Shown here: one piece after another, positions 6,738 through 15,256 of the stretch
Layout of the letters: the number at the start of each line of letters is the position of its first letter
Position numbering within the stretch: position 1 is the stretch's first letter
Assembly: GCA_964521715.1 (NCBI GenBank)
Contig: CAZFSS010000044.1
Coordinates: 1-21,195 of the forward strand
DNA: 21,195 nt
Direction of reading: 5' to 3'
DNA from: DAOVRD01 sp964521715
GTDB lineage: Bacteria; Planctomycetota; Brocadiia; SM23-32
Program-made: the position numbers and the translations under genes
Notes under the pieces: model-generated
What the model saw: the letters and a program-made list of their open reading frames with translations, nothing else
Database searches by the model: none
What the model was told of the DNA's origin: nothing

Positions 6738-8759
6738 ATGCGCACGCCTTCGCCGCAACGCCCGACACCAGATAGCAGGCAGCCTGAGGGCGACCGGCAA
6801 AATGTGTCCCAGGAGGGCAGGAAGCGGTTCCGTCTGCCCTTCTGGTATATCCTGCTGGGGGCGTTGCTGGTGCTCCTGATCCACTGGGCCGCCACCAGCC
6901 GCGAGCACGAACAGATCACCTACGGCCGGTTCCGCCAGTTGCTCGCAGACGGCAAGATCAGGAGCGCCGTGGTCACCTCTGAGAAGATCTCCGGCGAGTT
7001 GGTCGAGGCGGGACCCGAAGGGCGTCCTGGGCAGTTCGTCACGCAGCGCGCCCAGAACGACGAGGACGTCGCCACCCTCCTCCAGGAGAAGCTGGGCGCG
7101 AACTGGGACTGGGAGACGTCGTGGCTTGAGGGCCCTCTGCTTTACTGGATCGTGCCCATCGTCTTTCTGCTGGTCCTGTGGCGCTTCATCCTGGGCCGGA
7201 TGAACCCCATCAGGAGCGTAATGGATTTCGGTCAGAGCCGTGGGCACGTGGTTGCCCAGAAGGACGTGCGCATCACGTTCGACGACGTGGCCGGCATCCA
7301 GGAGTGCAAGGAGGAGCTGCAGGAGGTCGTGGAGTTCCTGAGGAACCCGTCCAAGTTCACGCGTCTGGGAGGGCGCATTCCGAAGGGGGTGCTGCTCGTC
7401 GGCCTGCCCGGCACGGGCAAGACGTTGCTGGCCAAGGCCGTCGCGGGCGAGGCGGGAGTCACCTTCTTCAGCCTCAGCGGGTCGGACTTCGTGGAGATGT
7501 TCGTCGGCGTGGGTGCCGCGCGGGTTCGCGACCTGTTCGACCAGGCGACGAAGAGCGCGCCGTCCATCATCTTCATCGACGAGCTTGACGCACTGGGCAA
7601 GAGCCGGGGCGCGGGCCTGCTGGGCGGCCACGATGAGCGAGAGCAGACGCTCAACGCCCTGCTCGTTCAGATGGACGGCTTCACGACTCAGAAGGGCGTC
7701 ATCCTGCTGGCGGCGACCAACCGCCCCGAGATGCTCGATCCGGCCCTGCTCCGGCCGGGCCGGTTCGACCGCCACATCGTGTTGCCCACGCCCGACCTGC
7801 AGGATCGCCGAGCGATCCTGCGCGTCCACACGCGGGACGTCAAGCTCAGCGAGGACGTCGACCTGGACAAGCTCGCGGCAATGACTCCGGGCTTCGTCGG
7901 AGCGGACCTGGCCAACCTCGTGAACGAGGCGACCCTCCTGGCCGCCCGGCGCAACAAGGACGACGTGGGCATGGGCGACTTCCAGGACTCCATCGAACGC
8001 GTCGTGGCCGGGCTGGAGAAGCGCAGCCGCCTGATGAACGAGCGCGAGAAGGGCATCGTCGCCCATCACGAGGCCGGGCACGCCCTGCTCGCCTGCGTGC
8101 TGCCGGGCGCCGACCCCGTCCGGAAGGTCTCCATGATCCCCCGCGGGATTGCCGCCCTCGGCTACACCATGCAGATGCCGACCGAGGACCGATACCTCTT
8201 GACGAAGGGCGAGCTGCTCGACCGCATGACCGTGATGTTGGGCGGCCGCTCGGCCGAGGAAGTCGTGTTCGGAGAGATCTCCACGGGCGCGCAGAACGAC
8301 CTGAGACACGCTACTGAACTGGCGCGGGAGATGGTGACCGAGTTCGGCATGAGCGAGGAACTCGGCCCGCTCTCCTATTCGGCCGGCGAGGGCAGGTTCC
8401 CGTCTGCCGAGATCCAGCTTAGCCGTCCCTGGAGCGAGCGCACGACGCGACAGATCGACGGCGCGATCCGATCCCTGCTCGACTCGGCCCATGACCGCGC
8501 CCGCGAGCTGCTGGCCATGCACAAGGACGCCCTTAAGGCGCTCGCCAGCGCCCTGAGGGATAAGGAAGCCATCGAGGAGAACGAGCTGGGCCAGATACTG
8601 GGCCAATACGGGATAGTGGTGCGCTCGGGAGGCCCGCGTCGCGCCGAAGCCGGCGAGAAGGAGCCGTCGGCGGCGCCCCTTGCCGGGGCGCGTTCCCGAC
8701 ACGAGGGCGCTCCCGGATCCCCCGTGCCCACGGAAGCCCGCGACGAAGACACAGGCTAG
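6738..8759 (+). CDS. ftsH: ATP-dependent zinc metalloprotease FtsH
   Basis: FtsH is a membrane-anchored hexameric AAA+ protease that unfolds and degrades misfolded membrane proteins and regulatory proteins at the cytoplasmic face. All family elements are visible in 673 residues: two membrane segments (35-50 and 135-152) flanking a short periplasmic domain, Walker A GLPGTGKT (222-229; most homologues have GPPGTGKT), the pore-loop FVGVG (255-259), Walker B IIFIDELD (277-284), the second region of homology ATNRP...RPGRFDR (326-345), the zinc site HEAGH (444-448), and the third ligand Asp521 in GAQNDL. The tail after residue 630 is polar and probably disordered. The ATG at 6738 is chosen because it lies behind GGAG (6723-6726) and the promoter, and gives the usual length with the first membrane helix near the N-terminus. 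It opens a colinear run that includes tilS, a common ftsH companion. Confidence 0.97.
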   Translation: MRTPSPQRPTPDSRQPEGDRQNVSQEGRKRFRLPFWYILLGALLVLLIHWAATSREHEQITYGRFRQLLADGKIRSAVVTSEKISGELVEAGPEGRPGQFVTQRAQNDEDVATLLQEKLGANWDWETSWLEGPLLYWIVPIVFLLVLWRFILGRMNPIRSVMDFGQSRGHVVAQKDVRITFDDVAGIQECKEELQEVVEFLRNPSKFTRLGGRIPKGVLLVGLPGTGKTLLAKAVAGEAGVTFFSLSGSDFVEMFVGVGAARVRDLFDQATKSAPSIIFIDELDALGKSRGAGLLGGHDEREQTLNALLVQMDGFTTQKGVILLAATNRPEMLDPALLRPGRFDRHIVLPTPDLQDRRAILRVHTRDVKLSEDVDLDKLAAMTPGFVGADLANLVNEATLLAARRNKDDVGMGDFQDSIERVVAGLEKRSRLMNEREKGIVAHHEAGHALLACVLPGADPVRKVSMIPRGIAALGYTMQMPTEDRYLLTKGELLDRMTVMLGGRSAEEVVFGEISTGAQNDLRHATELAREMVTEFGMSEELGPLSYSAGEGRFPSAEIQLSRPWSERTTRQIDGAIRSLLDSAHDRARELLAMHKDALKALASALRDKEAIEENELGQILGQYGIVVRSGGPRRAEAGEKEPSAAPLAGARSRHEGAPGSPVPTEARDEDTG

Positions 8760-8838
8760 GCGTGCCCGTTCGGGGGAGGCCCCGAGTCGAGGACGGCCGG
8801 GTCGCACGGCGTCGTCCTACTGCAAGCAGGAGCGGACC

Positions 8839-10563
8839 ATGGAGCAAGAGAGAGGCGCAGGGGCAAGCGCATCGTCGAAGCAGCCGCCCTCGCGCACCCC
8901 GCGGCCTGAAAGCGATCGGATCAGCACCGCCCGGAAGATCAGGCTGGCGCTGCTCCTGTGCGTCCTGGTCGCGGTGGTCGTCGCAGCCGTGATCATCAAC
9001 AGGCGTCAGCAGCGAGAGCTGAAGCAGCTTCGGGAGGACCTCTCAACGGCCGTGCAGCTGATGCGTGAATCCGTCCAGGGCCTGGACCCGGACAGCGCGC
9101 AGGACGAGCTGACGCTGAACAAGGCGCAGGGCGTCCACGCCTGGGAGGTGGCACGCCAACTGGCCGCCGAGCTGGAAGGGGCCGGCGAGCCGGAGGAGGC
9201 CAATGCGAAGCTCGCGGAAGCGAGAAGGCTCGCCGTCGCGCTCTATTACGCCGATGCTAGCCTGGACGAAGCCATAGGGCTCTTCAACGAGCTGGACACC
9301 AAGAAGATCGCCGAGGAGCTCGACCCGGCCCAGTTGCAGATGGCACAGAGGGCGGTCTCTGCGTTCCCTCCGCTGGCCGTCGAGGCCGCCGGCTCGGAGA
9401 TATACGGCGACGGGAGGATCTACCTGAACGACTGCGCCGTCCTGTGGCAGATCGCGTGGCGCACGTGCAGCCAGGCCGAGACGGGCACGGAGAAGGCGCT
9501 TCGGCTCTGCCGCTGGTGTGCGCTGCACCTCCTGCCCGTCGAGCAGGACGCGCCGCCTGCGATGCCCGCAATGGTCGTACTCCAGGGCTATGGCTCGCCG
9601 GCACAGATCGCCTGGACCTACGCCGACATGGCCAGACAGGTCGGCCTGTCGGCGGACGCCGTTATCCTCAGACACGAGGGAGCAAGCCAGCAGTGCCTGA
9701 TGCAGGTGCGCCCGCCGGACGGCGAACCGTTCCTGGTCATACCCTCGCTTGGCGTGCCGGTGGTGGACGCGGAGACGAACGAGTTGTTGTCGCTCGAGTC
9801 ACTGGCCGAGCGCCCGGAGGCGTACGCCGCCCTGATGGCGCTGGCAGGCAGGGACGCGCCGTATACAGCCGAGGACTTCCGTGAGGCGGAAGTCAAGATC
9901 GCCGTCCATCCGTACGCCCTGTTCCCGCGGTTCCTGGTGCTGGCCCACCTGCTCTCCGCGCTGCCCTCAGCGCCTCGGGTCGCGCTCGAGGTGGATCCGG
10001 CTGGCTCGAGTCCGAGCTCTGCCATTTGGGAGCTGCCGGTCCAGACGCTGCAACGGCTGAGAATGCCCGGAGCCGGTTCGGATAAGCAGCGCGCGCTGCT
10101 GCAGATGGTGCCCGATCCGCGGCTTAGGCAGATGCGAGGGTTCTATGACTCCGCGGACGTGGAGTACCGCGGCCTGACGAGGTCCTTGCGGGGGAAACTC
10201 GCCAGCACCGACGTCAAGGACGCCGCGGCGGCGCTCCGGGATATGATCGAAACCGTCGAGTTCTTTGCCGCTTCCAACCTTCACGACGCTTGCGCGTGGC
10301 CGTTGGCCGAGAAACGGCTCCGGGACCACCTGGAAGCCTACCCGTCCGGGCAGTGGGCGACAATGGTCCGGGCTCTGCTCGCCGAGACCCTTTCGGCATC
10401 GGGCAAGGGCGAAGAAGCCGCGCAGCTCTGGAAGGAACTCGAACAGCCGCGCAAGCTCTACGGCGCGCTTCGTCTCAGAGGCCTGCTGCCGCCGGCGCCG
10501 CTTTATGAGGTCTCCCCTGTCGGCCTGCCGCAGGGCAGTGAGTCGGACAGCGACTCGTCATGA
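8839..10563 (+). CDS. Single-pass membrane protein with degenerate transglutaminase-like domain
   Basis: The ATG at 8839 follows AGGAG (8828-8832) at 6 nt. The 574-residue product has a polar N-terminus (1-33), one membrane helix (about 35-53) and no signal cleavage site. A coiled-coil-like segment with RRQQRELKQLREDLS (55-69) and helical repeats (about 90-180) follow. Residues about 215-307 resemble a transglutaminase-like domain: LRLCRWCALHLLP, then LQGYGSPAQIAWTYADMARQVGL, then PFLVIPSLGVPV. The usual Cys of the GxGxC site is replaced by the SPAQ stretch, no His lies in the QQCLMQV segment, and the Asp of the usual FDPxLGLP is Ile301. The domain therefore looks catalytically dead. The C-terminal part (about 455-550) has TPR-like helices. 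It sits between ftsH and tilS, 9 nt before the latter. A binding or scaffold role in the envelope is likely, but the function is unknown. Confidence 0.78.
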   Translation: MEQERGAGASASSKQPPSRTPRPESDRISTARKIRLALLLCVLVAVVVAAVIINRRQQRELKQLREDLSTAVQLMRESVQGLDPDSAQDELTLNKAQGVHAWEVARQLAAELEGAGEPEEANAKLAEARRLAVALYYADASLDEAIGLFNELDTKKIAEELDPAQLQMAQRAVSAFPPLAVEAAGSEIYGDGRIYLNDCAVLWQIAWRTCSQAETGTEKALRLCRWCALHLLPVEQDAPPAMPAMVVLQGYGSPAQIAWTYADMARQVGLSADAVILRHEGASQQCLMQVRPPDGEPFLVIPSLGVPVVDAETNELLSLESLAERPEAYAALMALAGRDAPYTAEDFREAEVKIAVHPYALFPRFLVLAHLLSALPSAPRVALEVDPAGSSPSSAIWELPVQTLQRLRMPGAGSDKQRALLQMVPDPRLRQMRGFYDSADVEYRGLTRSLRGKLASTDVKDAAAALRDMIETVEFFAASNLHDACAWPLAEKRLRDHLEAYPSGQWATMVRALLAETLSASGKGEEAAQLWKELEQPRKLYGALRLRGLLPPAPLYEVSPVGLPQGSESDSDSS

Positions 10564-10572
10564 GGTCCGCGC

Positions 10573-12090
10573 ATGGAGGAGTTGCAGCGCAGAGTCCTGC
10601 GGTTCGTCAACACGCACGGGCTGCTGCAAGGGGGCGAGAAGGTCCTGGTGGGTCTGAGCGGCGGGCCGGATTCCGTGGCGCTCTCGTTGGTCCTCCTGGA
10701 CCTGTCGCAGTCCGGCGGGCTCCCCGTCGACCTTCACCTGGCGCACCTTAACCACGGCCTGCGCGGGGCCGAATCTGACGCGGACGAGGGCTTCTGCCGG
10801 CAGTTCGCGCTTCAGCACGGCCTGCAACTGCAAGTGGAGCGGGCGGACCTGAGAGCCGCGGCAAGGCCGGGAGCTTCCGTCGAGGCCGCCGCCCGGCGGG
10901 CCCGCTACGCGTTCCTCGGCCGGGCTGCCGAGGAGGCCGGGGCGCAAGTCGTTGCCACCGCGCACCATGCGGACGACGTTGCGGAGACCGTCCTGCTGCG
11001 TTTGATCCGGGGCGCGGCCCTCACCGGCCTCGGGGCCATTGCCCCGAAACGCGCCCTCGGCAAGCCCTACGAAGCCATTCGGCTCGTCAGGCCCCTGATG
11101 GAAGTCAGGAAGGCGGAGCTTGTCCGGTTCCTCGAGCAGCGTGGGCAGGCGTTCCGGAGGGATAGCTCGAATCTCGACGCCGGCTACACGCGCAACCGGG
11201 TGCGGCACGAGTTGATCCCGGCCCTGGCGCGCAGTTTCCCGACCTTCTCCGTCCGGGCTCTTTGCGCTCTGAACGAGTCTGCCCTGGAGACGCGGGCCCT
11301 CGTCCGCAGGCTGCTGGACGGCCTGTGGGACGAGCTGCGCCTGTCCGAAAGCGAAGGGGAAGTCGTCCTGGACGAGGAGGCATTCGCACGGGCGCCCCTT
11401 GCTCTTCGCAAGGCGGCCACGGCTCGCGTCCTTGAGGTCCTGTGCGAGGGCCGGCGCCCGCCGGCGCTTGCCGCCGACCACTACAGCCACGTCGCCGCCC
11501 TGCCCCACAGAGAGGTGGGGCACGAGGTATCCCTTCCCGGCGGGTTCATCGCGCGGCACGAGCACGGTGTCGTTTACTTCTCGCGCCGTGCGAAGGCGAC
11601 CGTCCTGCCCGGCAGGGAGCTGCCTGTCCCGGGCAACGTTGACGTGCCCGAAGCCGGCATCCGTCTATCCTGCGAGGTGCTGCCGGCCGGCGCGGTCAGT
11701 CCGGAGCAAGCTGCCGAGAGGGCGTCCGACGTGGAGGTATATCTGGCGCTGGACGTCTCCGACGGCCCGCTTACCGTGCGGGGCAGATCAGCCGGCGACA
11801 GGTTCCAGCCGCTGGGGCTGGATTCACCCACAAGCCTGAAGGACTTCCTGATCGCGCGGAAGGTCCCGCGTCACGAGCGGGGCCGCACGCCCCTTGTTGC
11901 CACACGCGACGGTGAGATTGCGTGGGTCGTGGGCCACCGCATCGGCGAACGGTTCCGGCTCCGCAACGCCGCGGGGCCCATTGTGCGGCTCAGGGCAGTC
12001 GCCATCAGCGAAGGAGACCTGACGGCGGCTCGGCAGCCACCGTTTGGGGCCCGGCAGCGGCCTTTCGCGGCCCGGCCGCCCGAGGGATAG
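10573..12090 (+). CDS. tilS: tRNA(Ile)-lysidine synthase TilS
   Basis: TilS attaches lysine to C34 of the CAU-anticodon tRNA(Ile), using ATP, so that the tRNA reads AUA codons and is charged with isoleucine. The cytosolic 505-residue protein shows the PP-loop ATP site SGGPDS (29-34), HLNHGLRG (58-65), TAHHADDVAET (129-139) and the DSSNLDAGYTRNRVR block (197-211). The C-terminal TilS domain is recognisable from GRSAGDRFQPLG and LKDFLIARKVPRHERG to VVGHRIGERFR. The ATG lies 9 nt after the stop of the preceding gene, with GAGG (10563-10566) as a modest ribosome site, suggesting translational coupling. The last about 20 residues (ARQPPFGARQRPFAARPPEG) are a low-complexity tail built on a 21-nt tandem repeat; they lie beyond the conserved domain and are probably dispensable. 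The stop is only 3 nt from the next start codon. Confidence 0.96.
   Translation: MEELQRRVLRFVNTHGLLQGGEKVLVGLSGGPDSVALSLVLLDLSQSGGLPVDLHLAHLNHGLRGAESDADEGFCRQFALQHGLQLQVERADLRAAARPGASVEAAARRARYAFLGRAAEEAGAQVVATAHHADDVAETVLLRLIRGAALTGLGAIAPKRALGKPYEAIRLVRPLMEVRKAELVRFLEQRGQAFRRDSSNLDAGYTRNRVRHELIPALARSFPTFSVRALCALNESALETRALVRRLLDGLWDELRLSESEGEVVLDEEAFARAPLALRKAATARVLEVLCEGRRPPALAADHYSHVAALPHREVGHEVSLPGGFIARHEHGVVYFSRRAKATVLPGRELPVPGNVDVPEAGIRLSCEVLPAGAVSPEQAAERASDVEVYLALDVSDGPLTVRGRSAGDRFQPLGLDSPTSLKDFLIARKVPRHERGRTPLVATRDGEIAWVVGHRIGERFRLRNAAGPIVRLRAVAISEGDLTAARQPPFGARQRPFAARPPEG
12028..12087 (+). repeat. 21-nt imperfect tandem repeat in the tilS 3' end
   Basis: Units at 12028-12048, 12049-12069 and a partial third at 12070-12087 encode ARQPPFG, ARQRPFA and ARPPEG. 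The third unit also carries GAGGG, the likely ribosome binding site of the following gene. The repeat adds a tail to TilS beyond its conserved domain. Confidence 0.6.
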
Positions 12091-12093
12091 GAT

Positions 12094-15000
12094 ATGCTCG
12101 GCCTTGCTCGCCGGTGGCGCAGCATGAGAATCGGAACGGCCATAAAGCTCATCCTTGCGGGCATCTTTCTGCTTGCCTGCGGCGTTGGCATCAAGCTCGT
12201 TGCGCGCCACACTTCGCCCGAGCACCTCATGCTCGTGCTGCGTCGGGAGGCCGAGCGCTCGCTGAACGCGAGGCTCGACCTGGCGTCCGTGCGCCTGGAC
12301 CTCACGGGCACGCTGCACCTGGACGGCCTGGCGCTGACCCTTGCCGGACAGGAAGAGCCTCTGCTCCGTTGCCCGAAGATGGTCGTGGACCTTGACAGGT
12401 CCGAACTCCTGCACGGGCGCGCCGTCGTCAGCAAGGTCATCCTCGTCCAGCCGACGCTCAATCTGTCCTACGACCGGCAGGCGAATGCCTGGAACTTCGA
12501 GGCGCCGCAGTTGCGGCAGCAGGACGGGTCCGCCGCGCCGGCGGGCCTGCTCAGCGGCGGCGTGGTCCTCGAGGGGGGGACCGCGGTGGTCCGGAACGCG
12601 GAGCTCTACGGCGATGACGAGCCAAGAACGTACGACGGGCTCTACGCCACGTTGGCCAGAGACAGCAGCGCCGCAGATTTCTGGCGCGTCGACGCGCGGT
12701 TCAGGACGGGCGTGCTGGCCGGCACGTCCGTTCAGGGATGGTTCGCGGCGGCGCAGCAGCCGCGTTACGCCTTCACCGCAAGATGCGAGGACCTGTCAGC
12801 CGGGGAGGATCTGTGGCGCGCGGTCGCGTACGAGCGGCACGTGTGGGAGGAGTACGAGGTCACGGGAAGGCTGGGTTTCGAGGCCCTGCTCAGGTCGTCG
12901 CCCGAGGGGCGCCCGCAGTACTCAGTGAGGATCACGGCATTGGACGCCAGCGCGAGGAGCGACCTCTTCCCGGCACGCGTCAGTTCCATCAGCGGAGTCG
13001 TGGAGGTGGCAGAGGGCGAAGCAGCGATCAAGGACCTCACGGGGCTGATCCTGCCGGGGGAGTTCGGCGCGGACGCCGCAACGGGCCGCCCCGCGCGCCT
13101 TCGGCTGAATGCGACCTGCCGCGTGGACGGGCCGGGAGGGCTCTATCAGGTCGCCGCGACGGACCTGCCGCTGTGCCAGCGCACCATTGAAGCCATCCCC
13201 GATGTCGGACGCGACTTGTGGGAACGCCTGCGCCCCTCCGGGAAAGCGGACGTGACGCTGACGCTCCGCGAGCCGGCGGCGGGCGGGAGCCCGGCCTTCT
13301 CCGGAGTCGCCGATATTCGCGACGTGACGGTCCGCCCGGCGGAGCTGGCGAGGCCGCTGGAGGGCATCGGCGGGAGGGTCCTGTTCGACACCGACGGGGT
13401 GCGGCTCGAAAACGTGCGCGGCACGATCGGCGACGCGGGCAGCCCTGCGACGGAAAGGGGCCGGCTCAAACCCTGGTTCGTGGCCAACGGAACGGTCGGC
13501 GCGGCCCGGGCAGGGACCGACCTGCGTGTCGCCCTGGGCGACGTTGCGACCGACGAGGCCCTGGTCAAGTGCATCCCTGGGCGGGGAGAGCAGATATGGG
13601 ACTCGCTACGGCCCGAGGTCATCCTGAATGCCGACGTCTCCATCCGACAGGAGCCCGGGCAGGAGGAGCCAGTCGTCAGGGCAGAACTCGACCTCGCCGG
13701 CGGAACGCTGTCGCCGCAGATGCTGCCCGTGTCGTTGCAGGACGTGAACGGGAGGATATGGGTGGACCAGACCGGCGCCCTGCTGAGCAACCTGCGGGGC
13801 GTCGTGCCCCAGGGAGGGACCGATGGCGGCGCCGGTCCCGCTCACGTGATCGCGAATGGGACGGTGCACTTCGACGGCGGGGGTGGCTCGCTTGAACTCG
13901 TGCTGCGCAACGTCCGCACGAACGAGGAACTCGTCAGAGCGGTCCCAGAAGCCGGCGACGACGTGTGGGAGCTGCTCAGGCCAGAGGTCGACCTGGACGC
14001 CGTCGTCCTGTTGAGCGAGGCAAGGGAGCCCGGGCGGCATGCCTACCGCGCCGTCTTGAACCTGCACGGCGGACGCATGACGCCTGCACCGTTCGGCATG
14101 CCCGTGGACAACGTGACCGGGACAGTCAGGGTGGACAGGAACACCGTGTCCCTGGAGCACCTGGTCGCCAGTGTCGACACCGGCGGCGAGCCCAACACGT
14201 CCCCTGAGGGCAAGTGCACGGTCGAGGTGCGGGGCTTCATCGAGCCGGAGGCGGAACGGGCGGAGCTGGACGTTGCCGCACACGGGTTCGTCCTGACCGA
14301 CAAGCTGCTGGACGCGATACCCAACGTCGGAGAGCGCATCCGCGAAGCAGCGCAGCCGCACGGCACGCTTTCGTTGAACGGCAAGATCCTGTACGACGGC
14401 AGTGCCGAGGAGCCCCTCCGCTACATGCTGAACGTGGACGTCTACGATGCCTCGCTGACCCTGAAGCGCCTGCCCCTTGACGCGCTCTCCGGCCGGCTGC
14501 TGGTCACCAGGAACCGCGTGGAAAGCAGGGACTTCAGCGGCTCAACGTGCGGCGGGCACTTCGAAGGTGCCCTCGCTATCCGTTACAATGCCATAGCGGA
14601 GCCGGCCACCTACCGCGCGGAAGTGCGGTTCGACCGGGTGGACCTGGCGGAGCTGATCGGCCGCCTGACCGGAGAGAGCCGGGACATAGGCGGGCTCATG
14701 GACGGCGACATCGAGATCGGCGGAACGATCGAGGACCTGAAGGGCAGCACCGGTGAGGGCCGTGTGTCCCTGAGCGAAGGCAACCTGTGGCAGACCACGT
14801 TCTTCGTGAGCCTGCTGAACCTTTTGCATCTGGCGATCCCGACCGAGGGAGCCCCGTCCGTCGCGGGCCAGGCGTCATTCCGATTCGCCCGGGGCAACGT
14901 CGAGGTAGAGGAGTTCGAACTGGTCGGGGACGGCCTCAACCTCTCCGGTCAAGGCACGGTGGGGCTCGACGGCAAGCTGGCGCTGACCATGGTGGCCGTC

Positions 15001-15228
15001 GGGGCCCCCACAGAGAGGACGGGAATACCGGTCATCAGCTCGGTAGTGGGCTGGGCCCTGAAGGCCGTGGAGAGAGAACTGCTGCGGATCGACGTGTCGG
15101 GCACCTTCGCCAAGCCCGAGTTCCGGTCCCAGGTGCTCAGCCAGATCACGTGGCCCCTGACGAAGCTGGGCAGCGTGCTCTATAGCCCCTTTGTCCGCGG
15201 GGAGCCGCAGAACGCCAAGTCGGACTGA
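12094..15228 (+). CDS. AsmA-like envelope protein with tandem beta-groove repeats
   Basis: This 1044-residue protein has an N-terminal membrane helix (about 14-35) and a long periplasmic region of beta-rich sequence typical of AsmA/YhdP/TamB relatives, which are thought to carry phospholipid between the inner and outer membranes. The first 130 residues hold the AsmA-type start (an LDLASVRLDLTGTLHLDGL segment after the helix), and the end has the family signature: GQGTVGLDGKLALTMVAVG, GTFAKPEFRSQ and a final basic/aromatic stretch. Between them is a tandem repeat. Segments with the pattern P-x-x-G-x-x-[ILV]-W-x-x-[LR]-R-P recur with their leading Pro at 369, 495, 618 and (weaker) 743, and beta blocks begin near 280, 406, 532, 655 and 781. 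The ATG at 12094 follows GAGGG by about 7 nt and is 3 nt from the tilS stop; an ATG at 12124 is possible. Envelope lipid transport is inferred from the family. Confidence 0.82.
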   Translation: MLGLARRWRSMRIGTAIKLILAGIFLLACGVGIKLVARHTSPEHLMLVLRREAERSLNARLDLASVRLDLTGTLHLDGLALTLAGQEEPLLRCPKMVVDLDRSELLHGRAVVSKVILVQPTLNLSYDRQANAWNFEAPQLRQQDGSAAPAGLLSGGVVLEGGTAVVRNAELYGDDEPRTYDGLYATLARDSSAADFWRVDARFRTGVLAGTSVQGWFAAAQQPRYAFTARCEDLSAGEDLWRAVAYERHVWEEYEVTGRLGFEALLRSSPEGRPQYSVRITALDASARSDLFPARVSSISGVVEVAEGEAAIKDLTGLILPGEFGADAATGRPARLRLNATCRVDGPGGLYQVAATDLPLCQRTIEAIPDVGRDLWERLRPSGKADVTLTLREPAAGGSPAFSGVADIRDVTVRPAELARPLEGIGGRVLFDTDGVRLENVRGTIGDAGSPATERGRLKPWFVANGTVGAARAGTDLRVALGDVATDEALVKCIPGRGEQIWDSLRPEVILNADVSIRQEPGQEEPVVRAELDLAGGTLSPQMLPVSLQDVNGRIWVDQTGALLSNLRGVVPQGGTDGGAGPAHVIANGTVHFDGGGGSLELVLRNVRTNEELVRAVPEAGDDVWELLRPEVDLDAVVLLSEAREPGRHAYRAVLNLHGGRMTPAPFGMPVDNVTGTVRVDRNTVSLEHLVASVDTGGEPNTSPEGKCTVEVRGFIEPEAERAELDVAAHGFVLTDKLLDAIPNVGERIREAAQPHGTLSLNGKILYDGSAEEPLRYMLNVDVYDASLTLKRLPLDALSGRLLVTRNRVESRDFSGSTCGGHFEGALAIRYNAIAEPATYRAEVRFDRVDLAELIGRLTGESRDIGGLMDGDIEIGGTIEDLKGSTGEGRVSLSEGNLWQTTFFVSLLNLLHLAIPTEGAPSVAGQASFRFARGNVEVEEFELVGDGLNLSGQGTVGLDGKLALTMVAVGAPTERTGIPVISSVVGWALKAVERELLRIDVSGTFAKPEFRSQVLSQITWPLTKLGSVLYSPFVRGEPQNAKSD
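12784..14553 (+). repeat. Protein-level tandem repeat array in the AsmA-like gene (about 124-residue unit)
   Basis: Residues about 231-820 consist of five consecutive units. Each has a short amphipathic helix (for example TDEALVKCIPGRGEQIWDSL at 486-505) followed by beta strands with an SGxVxV-like turn (ISGVVEV, IGGRVLF, VNGRIWV, VTGTVRV, LSGRLLV). Spacing between equivalent positions is 123-126 residues. The copies are diverged in sequence, so the repeat is visible in protein but not as exact DNA. Confidence 0.75.
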
Positions 15229-15256
15229 TCGGCCACGGAGCGCAGGAGGCCCCGGC

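Noticed and set aside
6606..8807. 733-codon minus-strand open frame opposite ftsH
   Set aside because: FtsH on the other strand has every catalytic motif; the antisense frame has none and spans the ftsH promoter.
8771..8818. Hairpins between ftsH and the next gene (CGGGG/CCCCG and AGGACG/CGTCCT)
   Set aside because: No T run follows and the next gene has a close ribosome site. Such short GC stems are expected by chance here.
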